A stretch of DNA of 64,000 bases, taken from contig OX453274.1 in NCBI GenBank assembly GCA_949710005.1, positions 21,648,585 through 21,712,584 on the forward strand, written 5' to 3'. The stretch's first letter is position 1; each line of letters begins with the position of its first letter. Source of the DNA: Ricordea florida. Its lineage: Eukaryota > Cnidaria > Anthozoa > Corallimorpharia > Ricordeidae. This document shows, one piece after another, positions 1 to 9,550 of this stretch. Under the pieces are notes generated by a model, which saw only the letters and a program-made list of their open reading frames with translations, ran no database searches and was not told where the DNA came from. The position numbers and the translations under genes were made by a program.

Positions 1-503
1 GACCTGACTGATTTTGGTGAAAATACATTATAAGAGATTGCATGGGCAGGAGGACCGTCATTTAGGGGGGTAAGTTATAGAATCATTTCGAATCTTTTCT
101 ATACATGTTTTAGTGTGGTGTGCAGTAAAGTTTATTTTGCGATGAAAATTTTGATTGTAACGATTCGATTTCAATCAGAATTCAAGATCAGACTATTTGT
201 TAGTACGCACGCGTGATTCAGACCAAAGCGTGGTCCCCTAAAATAAAAGTTGTTCTATGATATCTTGGGTTGGATAATCTTTGCAATTCCAAAAGTTAGC
301 AGATTTGTACAAGTAGGACAGGGCATTATCTATGCAGAAAATCAGATATTTCGTAATTTGCGATCTTATTGAGTTTTGACTGTAAAGATATTGACTTAAG
401 GCAGCTAAATCTAGAGCAGACGGCTCAGAGAGTACTAAAGTTCATGTAATCAGTGCTCATTACACGAATTAGTTATCAACATTCCATTTTCACCATGTTG
501 TAG

Positions 504-734
504 CATTTGAAATGAACTTTAAAACGCACTTTATCCCGTGTTTGTACTTACTCTAGAAGCTGAGATACGATACCTGCAGCTGGCTGCCAAGAAACTCGAC
601 CTGACTGATTTTGGTGAAAATACATTATAAGAGATTGTATGGGCAGGAGGACCGTCATTTAGGGGGGTAAGTTATAAAATCATTTCGAATCTTTTCTATA
701 CATGTTTTAGTGTGGTGTGCAGTAAAGTTTATTT
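504..734. other. Low-variation core of the monomer (offset about 504 to 137 of the next), example copy
   Basis: Across the copies read, the stretch from about offset 504 through the monomer boundary to about offset 137 shows few differences. The exceptions are a hotspot at offset 40-46 and shared changes at 554 (CTCTTG), 568-572 (CGTAACC) and 596. By contrast, most type-defining variants fall between offsets 138 and 503. The core contains the exon-like segment and its GTAAGT. This contrast was judged by eye, not from a computed profile. Confidence 0.5.
557..666 (+). other. Exon-like 110-bp segment with splice-site consensus, example at the monomer 1/2 junction
   Basis: In nearly every monomer a pyrimidine-rich stretch ending CTCTAG (offset 551-556) precedes a G+C-richer segment, which ends just before GGG|GTAAGT (offset 67-75 of the next monomer). 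If used, these sites give a 110-nt exon and a 487-nt intron per repeat. One frame reads AEIRYLQLAAKKL then DLTDFGENTL, a TAA stop, then EIVWAGGPSFRG, ending at a codon boundary at the donor. The TAA is in every copy examined; seven monomers (3, 9, 12, 83, 87, 94, 99) also have TGA for the Trp codon. Monomers 4, 5, 7, 10, 78, 79, 81 and 85 lack the acceptor AG (CTCTTG). I do not recognise the peptide. It could be a captured, decayed exon or chance; no intact reading frame exists, and 110 nt would shift frame between successive exons. Confidence 0.35.
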
Positions 735-799
735 TGCGATGAAAATTTTGATTGTAACGATTCGATTTCAATCAGAATTCAAGATCAGACTATTTGTTA

Positions 800-812
800 G
801 TACGCATGCGTG
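800..812. other. Alternating purine-pyrimidine palindrome (offset 203-215), example in monomer 2
   Basis: GTACGCATGCGTG is 13 bases of strict purine/pyrimidine alternation and contains the perfect 10-bp palindrome ACGCATGCGT. It occurs in most monomers, so the array carries roughly a hundred evenly spaced potential Z-DNA or cruciform sites. Variants include CGCACGCG in monomers 1 and 4, which keeps the alternation, and GCATGCCTT or GCATGCGTT in several B-type and 20-type monomers, which shorten it. No function is shown by the sequence. Confidence 0.6.
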
Positions 813-838
813 ATTCAGACCAAAGCGTGGGCCCCTAA

Positions 839-844
839 AATAAA
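839..844 (+). other. AATAAA hexamer (offset 242-247), example in monomer 2
   Basis: The polyadenylation-type hexamer lies about 170 bases downstream of the GTAAGT in each monomer and is followed by T/G-rich sequence (GTTGTTC). It is lost in Z-type monomers (AAAAGAAAAG; 54, 58, 68, 72, 76) and in monomer 77 (AATGAAAG). In A+T-rich DNA such a hexamer is common by chance, so this is recorded only because it sits beside the splice-like sites. Confidence 0.25.
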
Positions 845-3580
845 AGTTGTTCTATGATATCTTGGCTTGGATAATCTTTGCAATTCCAAAAGTTAGCAGA
901 TTTGTACAAGTAGGACAGGGCATTATCTATGCAGAAAATCAGATATTTCGTAATTTGCGATCTTATTGAGTTTTGACTGTAAAGATATTGACTTAAGGCA
1001 GCTAAATCTAGAGCAGACGGTTTAGAGTACTAAAGTTCATGTAATCAGAGCTCATTACACGAATTAGTTATCAATATTCCATTTTCACCATGTTGTAGCA
1101 TATGAAATGAACTTTAAAACGCACTTTATCCCGTGTTTGTACTTACTCTAGAAGCTGAGATACGATACCTGCAGCTGGCTGCCAAGAAACTCGACCTGAC
1201 TGATTTTGGTGAAAATATATTATAAGAGATTGTATGAGCAGGAGGACCGTCATTTAGGGGGGTAAGTTATAGAATCATTTCGAATCTTTTCTATACATGT
1301 TTTAGTGTGGTGTGCAGTAAAGTTTATTTTGCGATGAAAATTTTGATTGTAACGATTCGATTTCAATCAGAATTCAAGATCAGACTATTTGTTAGTACGC
1401 ATGCGTGATTCAGACCAAAGCGTGGGCCCCTAAAATAAAAGTTGTTCTATGATATCTTGGCTTGGATAATCTTTGCAATTCTAAAAGTTAGCAGATTTGT
1501 ACAAGTAGGACAGGGCATTATCTATGCAGAAAATCAGATATTTCGTAATTTGCGATCTTATTGAGTTTTGACTGTAAAGATATTGACTTAAGGCAGCTAA
1601 ATCTAGAGCAGACGGCTCAGAGAGTACTAAAGTTCATGTAATCAGTGCTCATTACACGAATTAGTTATCAATATTCCATTTTCACCACGTTTTAGCATTT
1701 GAAATGAACTTTAAAACGCACTTTATCCCGTGTTTGTACTTACTCTAGAAGCTGAGATACGATACCTGCAGCTGGCTGCGAAGAAACTCGACCTGACTGA
1801 TTTTGGTGAAAATACATTATAAGAGATTGTATGGGCAGGAGGACCGTCATTTAGGGGGGTAAGTTATAGAATCATTTCGAATCTTTTCTATACATGTTTT
1901 AGTGTGGTGTGCAGTAAAGTTTATTTTGCGATGAAAATTTTGATTGTAACGATTCGATTTCAATCAGAATTCAAGATCAGACTATTTGTTAGTACGCACG
2001 CGTGATTCAGACCAAAGCGTGGGCCCCTAAAATAAAAGTTGTTCTATGATATCTTGGCTTGGATAATCTTTGCAATTCCAAAAGTTAGCAGATTTGTACA
2101 AGTAGGACAGGGCATTATCTATGCAGAAAATCAGATATTTCGTAATTTGCGATCTTATTGAGTTTTGACTGTAAAGATATTGTCTTAAGGCAGCTAAATC
2201 TAGAGCAGACGGCTCAGAGAGTACTAAAGTTCATGTAATCAGTGCTCATTACACGAATTAGTTATCAATATTCCATTTTCACCATGTTGTAGCCTTTGAA
2301 ATGAACTTTAAAACGCACTTTATCCCGTGTTTGTACTTACTCTTGAAGCTGAGATACGATACCTGCAGCTGGCTGCCAAGAAACTCGACCTGACTGATTT
2401 TGGTGAAAATACATTATAAGAGATTGTATGGGCAGGAGGACCGTCATTTAGGGGGGTAAGTTATAGAATCATTTCGAATCTTTTCTATACATGTTTTATT
2501 GTGGTGTGCAGTAAAGTTTATTTTGCGATGAAAATTTTGATTGTAACGATTCGATTTCAATCAGAATTCAAGATCAGACTATTTGTTAGTACGCATGCGT
2601 GATTCAGACCAAAGCGTGGGCCCCTAAAATAAAAGTTGTTCTATGATATCTTGGCTTGGATAATCTTTGCAATTCCAAAAGTAAGCAGAGTTGTACAAGT
2701 AGGACAGGGCATTATCTATGCAGAAAATCAGATATTTCGTAATTTGCGATCTTATTGACTTTTGACTGTAAAGATATTGACTTAAGGCAGCTAAATCTAG
2801 AGCAGACGGCTCAGAGAGTACTAAATTTCATGTAATCAGTGCTGATTACACGAATTAGTTATCAATATTCCATTTTCACCATGTTGTAGCATTTGAAATG
2901 AACTTTAAAACGCACTTTATCCCGTGTTTGTACTTACTCTTGAAGCTGAGATACGATACCTGCAGCTGGCTGCCAAGAAACTCGACCTGACTGATTTTGG
3001 TGAAAATACATTATAAGAGATTGCATGGGCAGGAGGCCCGTCATTTAGGGGGGTAACTTATAGAATCATTTCGAATCTTTTCTATACATGTTTTAGTGTG
3101 GTGTGCAGTAAAGTTTATTTTGCGATGAAAATTTTGATTGTAACGATTCGATTTCAATCAGAATTCAAGATCAGACTATTTGTTAGTACGCATGCGTGAT
3201 TCAGACCAAAGCGTGGGCCCCTAAAATAAAAGTTGTTCTATGATATCTTGGCTTGGATAATCTTTGCAATTCCAAAAGTTAGCAGATTTGTACAAGTAGG
3301 ACAGGGCATTATCTATGCAGAAAATCAGATATTTCGTAATTTGCGATCTTATTGAGTTTTGACTGTAAAGATATTGACTTAAGGCAGCTAAATCTAGAGC
3401 AGACGGCTCAGAGAGTACTAAAGATCATGTAATCAGGGCTCATTACACGAATTAGTTATCAATATTCCATTTTCACCACGTTGTAGCATTTGAAATGAAC
3501 TTTAAAACGCACTTTATCCCGTGTTTGTACTTACTCTAGAAGCTGAGATACGATACCTGCAGCTGGCTGCCAAGAAACTC

Positions 3581-6500
3581 GACCTGACTGATTTTGGTGA
3601 AAATACATTATAAGAGATTCCATGGGCAGGAGGACCGTCTTTTAGGGGGGTAAGTTATAGAATCATTTCGAATCTTTTCTATACATGTTTTAGTGTGGTG
3701 TGCAGTAAAGTTTATTTTGCGATGAAAATTTTGATTGTAACGATTCGATTTCAATCAGAATTCAAGATCAGACTATTTGTTAGTACGCATGCGTGATTCA
3801 GACCAAAGCGTGGGCCCCTAAAATAAAAGTTGTTCTATGATATCTTGGCTTGGATAATCTTTGCAATTCCAAAAGTTAGCAGATTTGTACAAGTAGGACA
3901 GGGCATTATCTATGCAGAAAATCAGATATTTCGTAATTTGCGATCTTATTGAGTTTTGACTGTAAAGATATTGACTTAAGGCAGCTAAATCTAGAGCAGA
4001 CGGCTCAGAGAGTACTAAAGTTCATGTAATCAGTGCTCATTACACGAATTAGTTATCAATATTCCATTTTCACCATGTTGTAGCATTTGAAATGAACTTT
4101 AAAACGCACTTTATCCCGTGTTTGTACTTACTCTTGAAGCTGAGATACGATACCTGCAGCTGGCTGCCAAGAAACTCGACCTGACTGATTTTGGTGAAAA
4201 TACATTATAAGAGATTCCATGGGCAAGAGGACCGTCATTTAGGGGGGTAAGTTATAGAATCATTTCGAATCTTTTCTATACATGTTTTAGTGTGGTGTGC
4301 AGTAAAGTTTATTTTGCGATGAAAATTTTGATTGTAACGATTCGATTTCAATCAGAATTCAAGATCAGACTATTTGTTAGTACGCATGCGTGATTCAGAC
4401 CAAAGCGTGGGCCCCTAAAATAAAAGTTGTTCTATGATATCTTGGCTTGGATAATCTTTGCAATTCCAAAAGTTAGCAGATTTGTAAAAGTAGGACAGGG
4501 CATTATCTATGCAGAAAATCAGATATTTCGTAATTTGCGATCTTATTGAGTTTTGACTGTAAAGATATTGACTTAAGGCAGCTAAATCTAGAGCAGACGG
4601 CTCAGAGAGTACTAAAGTTCATGTAATCAGTGCTCATTACACGAATTAGTTATCAATATTCCATTTTCACCATGTTGTAGCATTTGAAATGAACTTTAAA
4701 ACGCACTTTATCCCGTGTTTGTACTTACTCTAGAAGCTGAGATACGATACCTGCAGCTGGCTGCCAAGAAACTCGACCTGACTGATTTTGGTGAAAATAC
4801 ATTATAAGAGATTGTATGAGCAGGAGGACCGTCATTTAGGGGGGTAAGTTATAGAATCATTTCGAATCTTTTCTATACATGTTTTAGTGTGGTGTGCAGT
4901 AAAGTTTATTTTGCGATGAAAATTTTGATTGTAACGATTCGATTTCAATCAGAATTCAAGATCAGACTATTTGTTAGTACGCATGCGTGATTCAGACCAA
5001 AGCGTGGGCCCCTAAAATAAAAGTTGTTCTATGATATCTTGGCTTGGATAATCTTTGCAATTCCAAAAGTTAGCAGAGTTGTACAAGTAGGACAGGGCAT
5101 TATCTATGCAGAAAATGATATATTTTGTAATATGCGATCTTATTGAGTTTTGACTGTAAAGATATTGACTTAAGGCAGCTAAATCTAGAGCAGACGGCTC
5201 AGAGAGTACTAAAGATCATGTAATCAGTGCTCATTACACGAATTAGTTATCAATATTCCATTTTCACCATGTTGTAGCATTTGAAATGAACTTTAAAACG
5301 CACTTTATCCCGTGTTTGTACTTACTCTAGAAGCTGAGATACGATACCTGCAGCTGGCTGCCAAGAAACTCGACCTGACTGATTTTGGTGAAAATACATT
5401 ATAAGAGATTGTATGGGCAGGAGGACCGTCATTTAGGGGGGTAAGTTATAGAATCATTTCGAATCTTTTCTATACATGTTTTAGTGTGGTGTGCAGTAAA
5501 GTTTATTTTGCGATGAAAATTTTGATTGTAACGATTCGATTTCAATCAGAATTCAAGATCAGACTATTTGTTAGTACGCATGCGTGATTCAGACCAAAGC
5601 GTGGGCCCCTAAAATAAAAGTTGTTCTATGATATCTTGGCTTGGATAATCTTTGCAATTCCAAAAGTTAGCAGATTTGTACAAGTAGGACAGGGCATTAT
5701 CTATGCAGAAAATCAGATATTTCGTAATTTGCGATCTTATTGAGTTTTGACTGTAAAGATATTGACTTAAGGCAGCTAAATCTAGAGCAGACGGCTCAGA
5801 GAGTACTAAAGTTCATGTAATCAGTGCTCATTACACGAATTAGTTATCAATATTCCATTTTCACCATGTTGTAGCATTTGAAATGAACTTTAAAACGCAC
5901 TTTATCCCGTGTTTGTACTTACTCTTGAAGCTGAGATACGATACCTGCAGCTGGCTGCCAAGAAACTCGACCTGACTGATTTTGGTGAAAATACATTATA
6001 AGAGATTCCATGGGCAAGAGGACCGTCATTTAGGGGGGTAAGTTATAGAATCATTTCGAATCTTTTCTATACATGTTTTAGTGTGGTGTGCAGTAAAGTT
6101 TATTTTGCGATGAAAATTTTGATTGTAACGATTCGATTTCAATCAGAATTCAAGATCAGACTATTTGTTAGTACGCATGCGTGATTCAGACCAAAGCGTG
6201 GGCCCCTAAAATAAAAGTTGTTCTATGATATCTTGGCTTGGATAATCTTTGCAATTCCAAAAGTTAGCAGATTTGTAAAAGTAGGACAGGGCATTATCTA
6301 TGCAGAAAATCAGATATTTCGTAATTTGCGATCTTATTGAGTTTTGACTGTAAAGATATTGACTTAAGGCAGCTAAATCTAGAGCAGACGGCTCAGAGAG
6401 TACTAAAGTTCATGTAATCAGTGCTCATTACACGAATTAGTTATCAATATTCCATTTTCACCATGTTGTAGCATTTGAAATGAACTTTAAAACGCACTTT

Positions 6501-7162
6501 ATCCCGTGTTTGTACTTACTCTAGAAGCTGAGATACGATACCTGCAGCTGGCTGCCAAGAAACTCGACCTGACTGATTTTGGTGAAAATACATTATAAGA
6601 GATTGTATGAGCAGGAGGACCGTCATTTAGGGGGGTAAGTTATAGAATCATTTCGAATCTTTTCTATACATGTTTTAGTGTGGTGTGCAGTAAAGTTTAT
6701 TTTGCGATGAAAATTTTGATTGTAACGATTCGATTTCAATCAGAATTCAAGATCAGACTATTTGTTAGTACGCATGCGTGATTCAGACCAAAGCGTGGGC
6801 CCCTAAAATAAAAGTTGTTCTATGATATCTTGGCTTGGATAATCTTTGCAATTCCAAAAGTTAGCAGAGTTGTACAAGTAGGACAGGGCATTATCTATGC
6901 AGAAAATGATATATTTTGTAATATGCGATCTTATTGAGTTTTGACTGTAAAGATATTGACTTAAGGCAGCTAAATCTAGAGCAGACGGCTCAGAGAGTAC
7001 TAAAGTTCATGTAATCAGTGCTCATTACACGAATTAGTTATCAATATTCCATTTTCACCATGTTGTAGCATTTGAAATGAACTTTAAAACGCACTTTATC
7101 CCGTGTTTGTACTTACTCTAGAAGCTGAGATACGATACCTGCAGCTGGCTGCCAAGAAACTC
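3581..7162. repeat. 3-mer HOR x2 (monomers 7-9 and 10-12)
   Basis: A 1791-bp unit occurs twice. Monomers 7 and 10 end in CTCTTGAAG. Monomers 8 and 11 both read CCATGGGCAAGAGG at offset 41 and GTAAAAGT at offset 307, and look identical by eye. Monomers 9 and 12 both read GTATGAGC and carry the linked five-site variant (GAGTTG at offset 302 plus changes at 343, 345, 352 and 358). The main difference between the last pair is AGATCATG in monomer 9 against AGTTCATG in 12. The same trio occurs once in the right block as monomers 85-87, so the second trimer here is a local duplication. Confidence 0.88.
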
Positions 7163-9550
7163 GACCTGACTGATTTTGGTGAAAATACATTATAAGAGAT
7201 TGTATGGGCAGGAGGACCGTCATTTAGGGGGGTAAGTTATAGAATCATTTCGAATCTTTTCTATACATGTTTTAGTGTGGTGTGCAGTAAAGTTTATTTT
7301 GCGATGAAAATTTTGATTGTAACGATTCGATTTCAATCAGAATTCAAGATCAGACTATTTGTTAGTACGCATGCGTGATTCAGACCAAAGCGTGGGCCCC
7401 TAAAATAAAAGTTGTTCTATGATATCTTGGCTTGGATAATCTTTGCAATTCCAAAAGTTAGCAGATTTGTACAGGTAGGACAGGGCATTATCTATGCAGA
7501 AAATCAGATATTTCGTAATTTGCGATCTTATTGAGTTTTAATTGTAAAGATATTGACTTAAGGCAGCTAAATCTAGAGCAGACGGCTCAGAGAGTACTAA
7601 AGTTCATGTAATCAGTGCTCATTACACGAATTAGTTATCAATATTCCATTTTCACCATGTTGTAGCATTTGAAATGAACTTTAAAACGCACTTTATCCCG
7701 TGTTTGTACTTACTCTAGAAGCTGAGATACGATACCTGCAGCTGGCTGCCAAGAAACTCGACCTGACTGATTTTGGTGAAAATACATTATAAGAGATTGT
7801 ATGGGCAGGAGGACCGTCATTTAGGGGGGTAAGTTATAGAATCATTTCGAATCTTTTCTATACATGTTTTAGTGTGGTGTGCAGTAAAGTTTATTTTGCG
7901 ATGAAAATTTTGATTGTAACGATTCGATTTCAATCAGAATTCAAGATCAGACTATTTGTTAGTACGCATGCGTGATTCAGACCAAAGCGTGAACCCCTAA
8001 AATAAAAGTTGTTCTATGATGTCTTGGCTTGGATAATCTTTGCAATTCCAAAAGTTAGCAGATTTGTACAAGTAGGACAGGGCATTATCTATGCAGAAAA
8101 TCAGATATTTCGTAATTTGCGATCTTATTGAGTTTTAACTGTAAAGATATTGACTTAAGGCAGCTAAATCTAGAGCAGACGGCCCAGAGAGTACTAAAGT
8201 TCATGTAATCAGTGCTCATTACACGAATTAGTTATCAATATTCCATTTTCACCATGTTGTAGCATTTGAAATGAACTTTAAAACGCACTTTATCCCGTGT
8301 TTGTACTTACTCTAGAAGCTGAGATACGATACCTGCAGCTGGCTGCCAAGAAACTCGACCTGACTGATTTTGGTGAAAATACATTATAAGAGATTGTATG
8401 GGCAGGAGGACCGTCATTTAGGGGGGTAAGTTATAGAATCATTTCGAATCTTTTCTATACATGTTTTAGTGTGGTGTGCAGTAAAGTTTATTTTGCGATG
8501 AAAATTTTGATTGTAACGATTCGATTTTAATCAGAATTCAAGATCAGACTATTTGTTAGTACGCATGCGTGATTCAGACCAAAGCGTGGGCCCCTAAAAT
8601 AAAAGTTGTTCTATGATATCTTGGCTTGGATAATCTTTGCAATTCCAAAAGTTAGCAGATTTGTACAGGTAGGACAGGGCATTATCTATGCAGAAAATCA
8701 GATATTTCGTAATTTGCGATCTTATTGAGTTTTAATTGTAAAGATATTGACTTAAGGCAGCTAAATCTAGAGCAGACGGCTCAGAGAGTACTAAAGTTCA
8801 TGTAATCAGTGCTCATTACACGAATTAGTTATCAATATTCCATTTTCACCATGTTGTAGCATTTGAAATGAACTTTAAAACGCACTTTATCCCGTGTTTG
8901 TACTTACTCTAGAAGCTGAGATACGATACCTGCAGCTGGCTGCCAAGAAACTCGACCTGACTGATTTTGGTGAAAATACATTATAAGAGATTGTATGGGC
9001 AGGAGGACCGTCATTTAGGGGGGTAAGTTATAGAATCATTTCGAATCTTTTCTATACATGTTTTAGTGTGGTGTGCAGTAAAGTTTATTTTGCGATGAAA
9101 ATTTTGATTGTAACGATTCGATTTCAATCAGAATTCAAGATCAGACTATTTGTTAGTACGCATGCGTGATTCAGACCAAAGCGTGGGCCCCTAAAATAAA
9201 AGTTGTTCTATGATGTCTTGGCTTGGATAATCTTTGCAATTCCAAAAGTTAGCAGATTTGTACAAGTAGGACAGGGCATTATCTATGCAGAAAATCAGAT
9301 ATTTCGTAATTTGCGATCTTATTGAGTTTTAACTGTAAAGATATTGACTTAAGGCAGCTAAATCTAGAGCAGACGGCCCAGAGAGTACTAAAGTTCATGT
9401 AATCAGTGCTCATTACACGAATTAGTTATCAATATTCCATTTTCACCATGTTGTAGCATTTGAAATGAACTTTAAAACGCACTTTATCCCGTGTTTGTAC
9501 TTACTCTAGAAGCTGAGATACGATACCTGCAGCTGGCTGCCAAGAAACTC
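7163..9550. repeat. 2-mer HOR x2 (monomers 13-14 and 15-16)
   Basis: The 1194-bp dimer alternates two monomer types. Monomers 13 and 15 have TACAGGTAGG (offset 308) and TTTTAATTGT (offset 374). Monomers 14 and 16 have GATGTCTTGG (offset 259), TTTTAACTGT and CGGCCCAG (offset 421). Private changes are few: GTGAACCCC in monomer 14 and GATTTTAATC in monomer 15. The same dimer pair occurs at monomers 88-91 (51945-54332). Confidence 0.9.

Larger units (their letters stand above)
1..3580. repeat. Monomers 1-6, divergent left-edge monomers
   Basis: These six monomers carry more private differences than most of the array and form no clear HOR. Monomer 1 has TGGTCCCC in place of TGGGCCCC at offset 231. 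Monomer 2 has lost two bases in the CGGCTCAGAGAG stretch near position 1020. Monomer 3 reads GTATGAGC at offset 41. Monomers 1 and 4 share CGCACGCG where nearly all others read CGCATGCG. Monomers 4 and 5 end with CTCTTGAAG instead of CTCTAGAAG. Monomer 6 combines AAGATCATG (offset 438) with CACCACGTTG (offset 491). The last two markers reappear only in the right block around monomers 78-85, which ties the two blocks together. Confidence 0.9.

Noticed and set aside
620-640. TATA-like element TTATAAGAG upstream of the GTAAGT
   Set aside because: In A+T-rich satellite DNA this is expected by chance, and there is no supporting promoter context.
548-658. Reverse-strand ATG frame of 36 codons in each monomer (begins MTVLLPIQSL)
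   Set aside because: It is short, has a stop immediately upstream and resembles no family I know. Its repetition is simply the repetition of the monomer, so it is not evidence for a gene.
646-660. AGGAGG followed by ACCGTCATT, resembling a bacterial ribosome binding site
   Set aside because: It leads only into ATT TAG, with no open frame behind it, and the array is not bacterial in character.
657-668. Telomere-like TTTAGGGGGG
   Set aside because: It occurs once per 597-bp monomer, not as a tandem telomere repeat, and the G run is six long.
738-812. Forward ATG frame of 24 codons starting ATGAAAATTTTGATT in each monomer
   Set aside because: It is very short, and the ATG is lost in Z-type monomers (ATAAAAAT) and the stop in others. 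Nothing suggests translation.
946-962. Possible CENP-B box at TTTCGTAATTTGCGATC (offset 349-365)
   Set aside because: TTCG and a later CG match, but the essential A and the GG after CG do not. Several bases of the core motif are missing, so it should not be called.
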